From: Neolentinus lepideus HHB14362 ss-1
Taxonomy: Eukaryota > Basidiomycota > Agaricomycetes > Gloeophyllales > Gloeophyllaceae
Length of the DNA stretch: 64,000 nucleotides
NCBI GenBank assembly: GCA_001632425.1
Contig: KV425555.1
Location: 640,795-704,794 of the forward strand
Reading direction: 5' to 3'
The notes under the pieces are model-generated. The model was not told the origin of the DNA. It was given only the letters and a program-made list of their open reading frames with translations, and did not search any database. How positions within the stretch are numbered: the stretch's first letter is position 1; each line of letters opens with the position of its first letter. This document shows positions 47,201 to 57,818 of this stretch, in pieces. Made by a program: the position numbers and the translations under genes.

Positions 47201-47783
47201 CGAAAGGGTCCAAGGTTCCCAAAGGAAGGGCCGGAGCCATAAGAAATATAGCGCGGTCCAGGTTCGTCGTCCGGACCAGGCTCGCGCTATGCAGCGTTTA
47301 GCTGGAAAGATAAGAAAGTGAAGTGGATACTAACCGCTCCCAGCGCCGTCCCACCCCTCTCTTGGACATTTGAGTCCAGGTCCTGGTCCCGAGCGCCGTC
47401 TCCATTTGCGTATCCCATCTGTGATCCACCCTTCCCTGGAGAAGGTGGATGGAAATCAGCCCCGCCCGTGATTCGGGGCGAGCGGGGGTTCCAACTCCTG
47501 GGGCTCATGGGCGGCTCGTCACCGTCGCGAAGTGACGGCGACATTTCGGGATCGGAGAAGAACTCTTCCCTGGACATGCTTTCCAGGTAGAGGAGAACTA
47601 ACCCAGTCGTCAGTTCATGTTAGCAGTCTTCACGCGATTAGACGAATACCTTTCTCGTCGGCAGCTGGGTGTCCGTGCTTCGATAAGATATGACGCATTA
47701 CAGCAAGAATGAGTGATCGCACCTGGTGTGCTAGACCTCATAAGAATGGGTCGTATGGTTGCCTCACCGTCGACTCGAGACAT
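44251..47783 (-). CDS. Large protein of unknown function
   Basis: Eleven exons coding 995 aa: 47768-47783, 47650-47730, 47335-47597, 47161-47286, 46940-47110, 46551-46880, 46030-46467, 45888-45971, 44730-45838, 44605-44674, 44251-44550. The N-terminus is a short helical region (VRSLILAVMRHILSKHGHP). A long disordered Ser/Pro/Gly-rich stretch follows. A central conserved-looking helix pair (MELCVLLHALEDSQLHDITK, then KKLGMKYDVE and QYRKSFHNHDPEIH) precedes an acidic/His-rich linker. The C-terminal folded part contains WQRVHQRLLSWAIVWP and GWWFAIRIAWPDAIYPSPDH. I know no family for it. The first intron (47731-47767) is only 37 nt; if wrong, translation would start at the ATG at 47698. Confidence 0.7.
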
Positions 47784-48214
47784 GATTTTTGCGGCCGTTC
47801 AAGCAGATGATGAATATACAGTTGGGGTGTTCGTGAAACGCAATGTTAAGAATAAAAACGAGAGCAGGATTTCGAGCAGCAATGACAAGAACAGTAGGAG
47901 AGCAGGTAAGCGGAGGCTGAAAGCTTATAGATCGTCGGGAGGTCGTCAGATATAGGTTTCCGGGGTATAGAGAGTAGAGTTCCGATGGAGTTCAACGTTC
48001 AATCTGGACGGACACGCTGCTGCCTCGAGGCACTTTAGCGCCACAGGCCAATTCGAACAATGCACAAATACTGATAAATAACCTCCAGAACAATGCCGTC
48101 ATCCATGGGCATTCCTCCATCGCACCGGGCAGTACCACTACTAGTGGCCATGGGCACTCTTCAGCGTCGACGACTTTGTTCTTTCGCGTCAGTGGTCATC
48201 TGGTCACGGCTCAG
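47784..48214. other. Intergenic region
   Basis: 431 bp upstream of the 995-aa protein gene. A plus-strand frame at 47713-47955 overlaps that gene and looks like antisense shadow. Nothing else is seen. Confidence 0.45.
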
Positions 48215-48796
48215 TCATTCGATTAGCTTCCGAGGTCTAGCCATTCGCGCGAATGGTGAGACAACGGAAGCTAATCGACGTGTCTTCACCCGAATAAGGA
48301 GAGCTCTCCTTGTTTCACCTCTGTATCTACTTCCGCTGCAGGGCGCGAGCCCCGAGCCGATGAAGCAGCCATGCACCTGGACGACAATCAGAGATGTTAC
48401 ACCAATGCTGACACTTTCCGCAGAATAGACATCGTCCAGTGGAGATGTGTACAACTGATGGGCGGACGTATGCTGAGAGTAGCGGGCTCCAGCGGACATA
48501 CGGTGAGTCCAGGGTATTGCAGCGCCAGAGACGGGCAAGTCGACCTTTGAAAGCTCGTTGGGTGAGTAACTAAGGTGAGCGTGAAATCGAGACAATTTTC
48601 TATAATCCCTTCCTTCAAATACCATATGGTGTAAGTAGGAGAATGGTGCAAAGTACGACATATGCCTTAATATCGACGGAGACATCTTCCTTCCGTATGG
48701 AGTAGTCACTGTGGGGGGTGCTTCGAGCACAAAGTTGCGGATATCGTGTCGAATCAACGACAGACTAGCGGGACAGCGATAACACGCGAATGCCAT
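48215..48796 (-). CDS. Doubtful hypothetical protein
   Basis: An uninterrupted 193-codon frame with an ATG start, basic overall (many Arg, His and Ser). It has no recognisable domain, signal or repeat. Possible GT-AG pairs inside (for example after ELSK) do not improve it. It could be a real lineage-specific gene or a chance frame in GC-rich DNA. Confidence 0.3.
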   Translation of the reverse strand: MAFACYRCPASLSLIRHDIRNFVLEAPPTVTTPYGRKMSPSILRHMSYFAPFSYLHHMVFEGRDYRKLSRFHAHLSYSPNELSKVDLPVSGAAIPWTHRMSAGARYSQHTSAHQLYTSPLDDVYSAESVSIGVTSLIVVQVHGCFIGSGLAPCSGSRYRGETRRALLIRVKTRRLASVVSPFARMARPRKLIE

Positions 48797-49232
48797 CTTG
48801 TTAGATCGTTGACCCAGTCACTTTAATCTGCAGTCTTGCTAGCGCTCATGACAAAGTACAGTGAGCCTAATGCCTGCAGTCGTGCCCAACTGGAAGGAAT
48901 AACACACATACACATAAATTCGCGATAACTTGAAAGCAACCAGGGCTACAGATTCCAGAAGGCGAGTACAAACCAGATGTACATATCCCGTGCACACGTA
49001 TGTACCAGCGCGAGACCAAAAAACCCAAGACCGACACCACCTCTAGGGCACCGCCGGATGCCAGCATAAATCAACCGAGTGGCGCCGCCGGGGACGCCAT
49101 GTCGAGAATACTTAGTGATAGCGATAATACAAAAAGCCAGAGGAGACGGGAATACAGTGACGTAGCAGAATAGCGAGCAATCCGATCCGTGTCTAAGGAG
49201 CTCTAGAGAATCAGGGAGAAAGCAGCCGGGAT
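48797..49232. other. Intergenic region
   Basis: 436 bp containing the 3' flank of the glycopeptide gene. No gene or RNA is recognised. Confidence 0.45.
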
Positions 49233-50300
49233 CTAGAAGCTGCCCTCGGCGAGGCGCCTGCGGTGCTCGCGCTTCGCCCTTGCCGCATTGCGCTTGCTCT
49301 GGTTCTGGCACGTACCGCGGTCGGGCGTGGTGCCCGACACAGACGGGGAGGGCGCGGCGGCGACTGGAGCAGAGGCAGAGGAAGCCACCAACGACGGGGA
49401 GGGCGCGGCAGCGACTACGGCAGGGGCAGAGGTAGCCACCACCGACGGCGACGCTGGTGAAGCGGCTGCGGATGAAGAAGCTTGCACCTTGCTTGACGAA
49501 GGGACAGGGGCGACGCTGCTAGGGCTCGGAGCGGGCTTTGCGGAGGAGGTCGCGGCGGGCTTACTGGAGGGAGGGGAGGAGGCATCGGGGCAGAAGGTGA
49601 TGAGGAGGTTGACGTTGTCGGCCTGGCAGGCAACTTGGACCTGCGTGTCGTCCGGGGCGAAGAACGCGGTCTTGCAGGTGCCAGTCGTGCAGGTCGCTCC
49701 CTGGCCGTCGCACCCGCCTTGGTAGGAAAAGGCGACGGGGACGTTGAGGGCGTGACTATCGAGGAGAACGGGAGTGTGAGAGAGACGTGAGATAAGAAGG
49801 AAATGGGAACTTACGGAGTGATGAGAGAGATATCGGTGCTGGACCCACATCCGGCACACGTCGGGTTATTAAGGGTCATCTCGAGGAGGGCGCAGTTCTC
49901 GCCGTTAAAACCGCATTCGCCCGTCTGGAGGTAGCTGATGCAATCAACTTAATAAAAATTTTGGAAATTAAGAGAAGAAATGATGGACTTACGCGATACC
50001 AGAACTGAAGGCGCCATTACTGGTGTAGGGCTGGCCGGTCGAAAGGACGGTTCCACCTTGGATCAGTTGAGGCTAGCAAAGGAAATCGTGTTATTGGATA
50101 TGATCGAAGACCTTGTCACGGGTCGAGGTGCTCACTGTTCCTTTACCACACCTGCAGTGGGACCACTATTTAGCATCCATAGCATCAGAACATCACAGAT
50201 CTGATACGTACTGGTTATTGAAGGATATGGTGTGGGATTCGGCGTTGGCAACTGCAGCGAAAGCGAGAGCAGCGAGGGCGGAAACGAAAGTGAAAGCCAT
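49233..50300 (-). CDS. Secreted glycopeptide-family protein
   Basis: Five exons (50212-50300, 50136-50151, 49993-50072, 49815-49934, 49233-49755) coding 275 aa. A signal peptide (FVSALAALAFAAVANA) is followed by a small Cys-rich beta domain: CGKGTPQLIQGG, YTSNGAFSSGIAYLQTGECG, CAGCGSSTDISLI, CDGQGATC, VQVACQADNVNLLITFC. This matches the abundant Agaricomycete secreted glycopeptide family. An Ala/Ser/Pro-rich repeated linker and an unusual basic tail (KRNAARAKREHRRR) end the protein. Exon 2 is a 16-nt microexon that supplies the first Cys. A role at the cell surface is likely; the precise function is unknown. Confidence 0.88.
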
Positions 50301-51430
50301 TTGGGGGAGGGAGAGTTTGTGACAAACGAAGGGAGGGTCGTTAACAACAGAATATATAGAAGGGACCGTGATCAATTCAGAGACACGTCGAAACCTGCAG
50401 GCAACCGTTCCTCTAGCTGGACAAGACACTGAAAACATTGCGAGGCCAGCTTCTTACTGCCATTCTCGTCACGTGGCTTCGGCCAACGCCGAGATGTGTG
50501 GCTTCTTCCATTCTCATTCGTTGCACTCTATCAAGGCGTGCATTAATTTTTGGGGTCACCGTCGCAACCATTAACACTCCGTCAGGAAAATCTCATCTCA
50601 GGCGTGATGTTGTGGGCGGTGAGTAGAAACTCATTGCAAACGCACACAACAAAAACCATCTGGAAGACTGGGAAGGGGTCTGACGGGACTTTCCCACGAT
50701 GTGGCGCGTCTTTCTCGACCAGGACCGATCTTTCGGGGCGATGATGACGTCCAAAATGAGATCTCCCAGAGTTTCGATCACGTCGGTCCCGCCGGTAGAT
50801 ACTCCTCACCGTCGTGCCTGAAACATTTTGACTAGCTGAATATTTTTGCTGTGGCTCAATGTTGCGACCTTGATTAATGTTCTAGCCATGCAGCTGTACA
50901 GGCAATCTACTGCAATCTGCAGTGGTTTTGCTTTGACAATTCTGAATTTCCTGGATATCCTTTACTGCTACGCCCGAGTCCACACCCTCCTAGTGGTCAT
51001 ATGACAACCCCAGCTCGTTGAACGGCCGACACGATGGACAACGCTCGCAGTATTTGCCACCGATCAGAATAAGATACCATCCTGTCTCACTACCATCCCA
51101 GCTAAACATCAGATGATCACAACGGTGCGAGTCTCCGCCTTCCGACTCGGAGAAGACAGATCACGACACGCTCGAGCAAATGGTCGTTGCTCGTTATTTC
51201 ATCATGCTTTTGTCCCGTGAAGAGCCCAGTGCCAGCTTTTCTCTCAGAATCAAATATACATGTCAAATAGCTTGCTCTCCGCCATATGCAGTCTCCCTTC
51301 CTGTGCCTGCTGAGGCGGAGACAGCGTGGCGGCTCGACTGCGAGCAGAACCCGTGCAAGGATGTCTTCTCCATCGTCAGTATAAATCCTCGTCCGACGGC
51401 GAAAATTGAAGTACATTGATACAAAACAGT
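50301..51430. other. Divergent promoter region
   Basis: 1,130 bp between the divergent glycopeptide and GH76 genes. Frames here (for example 51117-51446 minus) lack signature. A TATA box for the glycopeptide gene is listed separately. No gene is seen. Confidence 0.5.
50353..50358 (-). promoter_or_regulatory. TATA box of the glycopeptide gene
   Basis: TATATA on the minus strand about 53 bp upstream of the ATG at 50300, in an otherwise GC-balanced region. The position fits a strong core promoter. Confidence 0.6.
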
Positions 51431-53210
51431 ATGCGTTTCCTGCCATTTATTTCTGCCGTTGCTCTTTCCATCCTGGTCACTCACGCGCGACCATACCGCC
51501 GCGCTCAATGCGCAGCTACTCTTGATAACGCCACAGTGCGCCGTTCGACCTTACACCGTAGTGATTATAGACAATGACAGACTGCCCACCCAGGCCGTCG
51601 CCAACCGCTTACAATCAGCGTACTTCAACACCACTTCAGGCCAATACACAGACGGCGAGCTATGGACTGACTGCGTGCGTGGAGCACCCTTTATATCCCG
51701 TCCATCCTCATTGTCCCCTTTAGAACGCACTAGAGGACCTGCACAACCTCATGCTCGCCGCAGACTCGGACGACTTCTCCACCGTCGCTGACGCCTCGTG
51801 GATCGGCAAGGCGGCGCTCGACGCGGACACGGACTGGAACAGTTTCCTCGGGGGGAGCAACGATGATGCCCAAGTAAGTCTGAGCTAGGTACGGTTTCAG
51901 TCTGAGTGTGCTGATGGCACGTTCTAGTGGCTTATACTAGCGCTGTGGAAGATCGCGGACTATAAATCAGCCAGAGGGCTGGACGCGAGCGCGTATACCG
52001 TGTGTCTACGTCATATCCCCTCGTCAGCCTGAGCTTAACCCATCTGTTGTATCATGCTAGTCCAGCGCCGCGAAGGTGTACGACATCATCGCCGGCCAGT
52101 GGGACGATACGTGTGGTGGCGGAGGTGCGCTAATCCATCGAACCCTCTCAGGCTGATTGACCAGTGGCTTCGCGGAATGTAGTGTGGTGGTCTACGGCAC
52201 ACACGTACAAGAACGCAATCACGAATGAGCTGTTCCTCCTCACATCGGCATCGGGTTATCTCAGGTCTGGAAATCAGACGTATTTGGACAATGCTAACAT
52301 GGTGATCCTTTCCCTGCATTATGATATTGCTATCGGACCGCTGAGCGCTGACTGCGCAGGAATGGGCTTGGTGTGAGCAACGAATCAATGCGGTGCGGAA
52401 TGTCTGCTGATGATGATGGATGGACGCCCGCGTGAAGTGAGCCAGAGCGGCATGCGCAACTCGGACGGCCTGTTCAACGACGGGCTCGACCTCGATACGT
52501 GCCAGAACAACGGGCAGACGGCGTGGACTTACAATCAGGTGTTTCTACAACGAACCTTGTCCCATACTTATAAGCGCCTCTGACGACGACGTGTAGGCGG
52601 TCGTAGCGTCGGGCCTCGGAGCGCTCGGTGTGGCGACGGGCAATACCTCTCTCTTCGACCAGGCGGAGATCAGCCTGGACGCGAGCGTCGCTAAGCTCAC
52701 GGTCAACGGCGTGCTGAAGGAGTCGTGCGACGACCCCGCTTCGTCGAGTTGTGATCACGATCAGGCGCGTGCAACTTCTCTCCTGCGAACAGCGATGACT
52801 TGTTACTAGCCCCCTCCCCCCTGCAGCAAATATTCAAGGTAAGCCGTTTACATTCACCACTCCCCTTAACCTCACCCTCAATCGTCTGACACTTCGCACA
52901 CCAAGGGCATCTGGACGAAACACGTCCAATACTACCTCGACCAAGCCAACTCCGCGTCCCGCACATCCAAGTACAGCGCGTTCCTCGGCGCGCAGTACGA
53001 CGCGATCCTGGGGAACGCGGCGGACGCGGAGCTGGATATCAGGAGCGTGTGGTACGCGGCGGACCAGGGCGGGGGGATCACGAGCCCCGAGGCGAGCGCG
53101 AGCGGGTTGGCGGGGATTGTGGCTGACGCGAAGGTGAGTTGTGTGCTGCGGGAGGGAGATGCATATTACGAATGCTGATGTGCGGTTTGTACTAGTACGG
53201 GCCTTGTTGA
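51431..53210 (+). CDS. GH76 endo-alpha-1,6-mannanase-like protein
   Basis: Twelve exons coding 375 aa: 51431-51535, 51594-51674, 51724-51873, 51928-51999, 52061-52124, 52183-52301, 52360-52372, 52438-52538, 52597-52764, 52827-52838, 52906-53133, 53196-53210. Signal peptide at the N-terminus. Family motifs: YTDGELWTDCNALEDL, NDDAQWLILALWK (the Asp pair expected to be catalytic), VWWSTAHTYKNAITNELF, EWAWLSQSGMRNS, LFNDGLD, NNGQTAWTYNQ, FKGIWTKHVQYY. GH76 includes yeast Dfg5/Dcw1, which act on alpha-mannan in cell-wall assembly, and secreted alpha-mannanases. Exons 7 and 10 are 13 and 12 nt. The intron before exon 10 needs either a GC donor at 52765 or a different splice (GT donor at 52769, acceptor at 52808, giving APPSPLQ in place of nothing). 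Confidence 0.88.
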
Positions 53211-53621
53211 GTCATTTGGTTCTGGACCTTCTCGTAGAAAGTGCCAGAAATTGTTTGGGCGTTAAAGAAGTCTTTGGTTTGAAAACGGTTCATAATACTG
53301 CTTCCAAACCAAAGACTGCATTATAGGTCCCTGAATCTCCACAGACCAGACACTGCGATATCATATGTGAGTTAGTAATGCATTGATGATGAGTAAGCTA
53401 GGCGTCCGCGGAGATCTCAGGAGCCATTATTGACAAATCTCGATGAGTGATAGTGGTCAAAATGCCTATCTTATCGGTGATCCTCCCTGATCAAGCTAAG
53501 TGAGATACAAGGCCGATCAAGTGGCGTCGAGAAGCCACCTTATAAGCTCACCACTGGCAGCTTCGGGGTACATAAGAGAGAGGACAGATGCATTAATGAT
53601 ATCTGTATATCATAACGCACA
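53211..53621 (+). other. Intergenic region with degenerate TATA box
   Basis: 411 bp between GH76 and MDR copy B. Apart from the hairpin, GGGGTACATAAG near 53565 aligns with the TATATAA box of copy A. A separate TATAAG lies near 53541. No gene is seen. Confidence 0.5.
53269..53317. repeat. Inverted repeat / hairpin downstream of GH76
   Basis: AGTCTTTGGTTTG at 53269-53281 is the exact reverse complement of 53305-53317, with a 23-base loop. It lies about 60 bp after the GH76 stop, so it may be a hairpin in that 3' UTR or the remnant of a small element. Confidence 0.7.
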
Positions 53622-54904
53622 ATGTCCTACCCCACCTCCTCGAAGGTCTTCGTCCTCAACCGCCTCATCGAAGACGGCGGCGTGCAAGTCTCCGGGCCCT
53701 CCTCGCACTTTACGCTCACCACCTGCGCAGTCACCCCGCCCTCCCCGAATGGCATCCTCGTCCAGCTCGTCGCCCTCTCAAACGACCCCGGCAACCGCCT
53801 CTGGATGCGCAGCGCCGGGGAAGCGGAGCCGGTGCGGGCGTACGGGATCGGGCGGGTGCTCGCGGTGGGGGAGAATGTGAAGAAGGCGAAGGTCGGGGAC
53901 TTGGTGTTTGATCAGTTGGCGTGGGCGGAGTATTATGCGTATGAGCCGACGGGGTCTATGCGGGTGTTGAAGTGAGTGCTCTCTCGAGGGAGACAAAAAC
54001 GTGCTGACGGTGGGCGGCGGTGAAGTGGCGGTCACCCGTTAGAGCTCCCGTTGAGCACGTACCTCGGCGTTCTTGGGTTGTCGGGCTTTACAGCGTACCT
54101 CGGCCTGAAATTCGTGCTCGACTTTAAGCCGGGTCAGTCGCTGATTGTCAGCGGCGCCGCAGGGTAGGTCTACTACACCGTGAGCTATCTCCGCAAATAG
54201 AACGAAGTCTGACGGTGGTTTCTCGCAGTTCGGTTGGACACGTAGTGGTGCAGTATGCCAAGAATGTCCTAGGCGCATCGAAGGTCATAGCCATCGCTGG
54301 ATCGCGGGAGAAATGCGCGTGGCTGGAGAAGCACGGAGCGGATCGCGCAGTCAACTACAAATCATCAGAGTTCGCCAAGGAGCTAGCAGAGGCGGCTGGG
54401 CCGGAAGGGGCTGACGCGTGAGTGGTCTTCAAGGTTGCGTTGAATGACTGATGAGAGCGGTGCAATGTCGGATGCAGGTTCTTCGACAATGTGGCAGGGT
54501 CTGTCTTTGACGCGGTGCTCCCGAACATGAAGCCCCACGGTAAGATCGCTCTTTGCGGCGCTATAGCTCGTAAGTGCTGTTCCTACCTCTCATCCTCCCC
54601 GCTCTCACCTTGCCTTTCTCCGATAGAGTACAACTCGAAAGAGACCTACAACGCCGACGCGCTCATGGTCATCCTCATGAGGCGTCTGCACGTGATTGGG
54701 TTCACCTGCAGGGACTACACGGACGAGTTTCCTGCGTTTGAGAAAGAGTTCACGGAGGTGATTAAGAGTGGCAAGTTGTGGATTGGGGAGGGCACGGAGA
54801 CGGTAGTGGATCTAAGGGGTCGTTTCGAGGGTGTACCAGAGACGTGGGAGGGATTGTTCCACGGGAAGAATAATGGGAAACTTATTAGTGTATTGGCGGA
54901 CTAA
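53622..54904 (+). CDS. MDR/LTB4DH-type NADPH double-bond reductase, copy B
   Basis: Five exons (53622-53971, 54026-54163, 54229-54417, 54478-54569, 54627-54904) coding 348 aa. Exons 2-5 have exactly the lengths of copy A at 20.6 kb (138, 189, 92, 278 nt), intron sequences are recognisably similar, and the AAG acceptor of exon 2 is conserved. Exon 1 is 30 nt shorter. The Rossmann motif SGAAGSVG and AIAGSREKCAWLEK are identical. Differences cluster around the segment after the NADP domain (VLPNMKPHGK, LMRRLHVIGFTC), which may alter substrate choice. The two copies are on the same strand, 33 kb apart, with unrelated genes between them. Confidence 0.93.
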
Positions 54905-55042
54905 GGCGGCTGCTACCGATGAATGAAATATCTAGTACTCTGGATGTGTATCGGCATCGAGCCACGTGGTTATCTTATCTACAGTGTTCTCCGGAGCGGC
55001 ATTCCCCGACAGTAACTGCTCACGTCGCTGTCGCCTACGTCG

Positions 55043-57818
55043 ATGTCGTCTCGAACAGCGACGACGATGATTCCGTCCAAGGCCCTCGATGCCGCCAACG
55101 TCGTAGCAAGTCTCCCGCCGCTGACCCTCGCATCAAAGCCACGGTCCTCACTGCCTCTCTACGCCGCCCCGCCTCCTCCCCGCCCCCACAAGTTTATTCA
55201 GTCCACCTTCAAACGCCTGCTCTTCATCTCCCTCTCCCTCTTTTCTCTATACTACTCTTTCCACACCCTCAGGCTGTTTGTCACTTCGCCTACAGCCCCC
55301 CCAGCCCCCGTCGAGACCCTTATCAGCCATGACCTTGACCACCACCGCAATCCCGCCTACCTAATCAAAGCCACCCACGGCGCCGTCGCCTCTGAGAACG
55401 AGATCTGCTCCAATATCGGCGTGGACGTCCTCAAAGACGGTGGCAACGCCGTCGACGCCGCCGTGTCCACCACCCTCTGCATAGGCGTCGTCAACATGTT
55501 CTCGTACGTCCCCCTTCCTCACACTGACCTCCCGCCTTATCCTTTCAATCGTTTAGCTCAGGTCTTGGCGGCGGCGGCTTCATGACCGTCCGCCTCCCCC
55601 CATCCTCCCCCTCCAACCCCAACTCTACCTCTGCAGTCTGGACAATCGACTTCCGCGAGACCGCCCCCGCCGCCGCAAACGCCTCCATGTACGTCGGCAA
55701 CCCCCTCCTCAGCCTGTTCGGCGGCCTGGCGGTGGGTGTTCCTGGGGAGCTGAGGGGCCTAGAGGAGGCATGGAGGAGGTGGGGGCGGCTGGAGTGGAAG
55801 AGACTGGTTGAGCCGAGTGTGAGGCTTGCGCGAGGGTGGGTTATGCAGGAGGAACTAGGGAAGAGGATTAACGTGAGCGTCTACTCTCAGGATTTCCTGT
55901 GCTCTTCTGATAAGAGTGTGAATTCGATGTGGTACCTCGTAGTACTCAGTTTTCCGAGACCTCATGCTCCACAATCCTGACTGGTCAGCCATCTTCGCGC
56001 CCAACGGCACGCTCCTCAAAGCCGGGCAGACCATCCACCGCGCGAACCTCTCCAACACTCTCCGGGTCATCGCGGAAAAGGGAGCGGATGCGTTTTACAA
56101 TGTACTGTCGCTCTATCTCTTCCACGCGAGTTATAATTCACAGCACCACAGGGCTCCCTCACCCCTCCCCTCCTAGACAAAATACGCGCCACCGGCGGGA
56201 TTGTCACCGCTGCCGACTTTGCTGCGTACAGACCCATCGTCAAGCCCGCGTTACAAGGTACCCGACTCACGGCCTCCCTTCCCCTTCTCCCCAGACCGCC
56301 CCCTTTCTAACTTCCTGTATTTATCTTTCTACCAGGCACGTACAAGGGAATGAAAGTGTACACGACGCACGCGCCCACGAGCGGCGGGGTGCTGCTCTTC
56401 ATGCTCGGGCTCGCCGAGCGGCTGGGGCTGGGGAGCGAGGCGCGGGGGCTGGGCGCGCATCGGATCGTCGAGATTATGAAATGTGCGTGCTTGTTCTGTT
56501 CCGCGCATTCCAAGACTGATCGGTTGAACTGGGCGCGGGGTAGTTGGGTTCGCGGCGCGGTGAGTTCTGCTTCAATTTGGGTTTGGGGTGGGGAAAGGAT
56601 GTTGATCTGTGTGGGGCAGGACGAAGGTGTCTGACCCGGCGTTTGCGGACGACGCGTCGCGCATATATGAGATACTCACGCCCGAGTACGCGGATGCGAT
56701 CGTGAAGAATGTTACTGATGTACGTCTGACTTTTCCCATTTTACTCTTACATTGGGCTGTCTTTTCCTTTCTGCCTTAACCCGCCGTTTCGTGCTATATG
56801 CATACACGTGTCTGCATGCGTGGATTCCTTCCCGCTCCTGGTTTTCCCAAAGTGAGTGAGAGGAAGGCTGACGGTATGGCAGGACACGACGCACCCGCCG
56901 GAATACTACAACCCAGTGTACGACGTTCAAATTGACCACGGAACGGTACGTCTGCGTCTCTTAATCTACCAACAACACTCAAATCCTATCTTCGACCCAC
57001 CCACACACTCCTCAACTCTACTTGCTCACTTTCACTCCTTTCACTCCGCTCGCAGAGCCACTCGTCCATCGTCGACAAGGACGGCATGGCCGTCGCCATC
57101 ACCTCCACCATCAACCTCGTATTTGGGAGCCAGGTCATGGACCCCGTCACCGGCGTGATCCTCAACGACGAGATGGACGACTTCTCGACGCCAGGCACGC
57201 CGAACGCGTACGGGCTGTGGCCCTCGCCTTGTACGTCCGCCCCTTCCCTCCCTCGCCCCCTTCTTCACTCACCCACCACCTCCAGACAACTACCCCGCAC
57301 CACACAAACGCCCGCTCTCCTCCACGGTGCCCACGATCCTCGAGTCGCCGCGCGGGTCCTTCCTGCTCGCGATCGGCGGCTCGGGCGGCACGCGTATCTT
57401 CCCCGCGGTGTTCCAGACGCTCGTGGGCGTGCTAGAATATGGGCTGGACGTCGGCGCGGCGGTGGAGGCGGGGCGCGTGCACGACCAGCTGTACCCGCTG
57501 GAGACGGAGGTGGATAGTGTGTACCCTGCGGAGGGGGTGCAGGGGCTGAGGGACCGGGGGCATAATGTTACGGGTGAGTGTTGCTTATTTGTTTTTTTGG
57601 TGGAAGGGAGACGACGGTGCTGATTGGGTTTGGGTCGGGTGTAGTGGCGGATATTAATAGAGTGGCAGCGGTGGTGAATGCTGTGATGAATCGGACGGGG
57701 ACGATATACGGTGAGTGGTCGTTGGCTTTGTGCGTCGTGAGTGGAGTAGGCTAAGGGGTGTGCTGAATTTGCAGCTGCGAGTGATTCGAGGAAGAACGGT
57801 GTTGCTGCGGGGTATTGA
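55043..57818 (+). CDS. Gamma-glutamyltransferase, type II membrane protein
   Basis: Twelve exons coding 646 aa: 55043-55503, 55557-55872, 55943-56101, 56152-56257, 56336-56482, 56544-56559, 56620-56719, 56883-56945, 57056-57230, 57286-57573, 57645-57710, 57775-57818. A cytoplasmic N-terminus and one membrane anchor (LLFISLSLFSLYYSF) precede the Ntn-hydrolase precursor: GAVASENEICSNIGVDVLKDGGNAVDAA, SGLGGGGF, IDFRETAP. The nucleophile is Thr456 in HGT-SHSS, which becomes the N-terminus of the small subunit after self-cleavage, then NDEMDDFS and GGSGG. The enzyme hydrolyses glutathione and glutathione conjugates. The Thr codon is the last codon of exon 8 and exon 6 is only 16 nt. A piece of a duplicated last exon lies downstream. 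Confidence 0.94.

Noticed and set aside
51117..51446. Minus-strand 109-codon frame upstream of GH76
   Set aside because: Lies in a divergent promoter region and overlaps the GH76 start; no signature.
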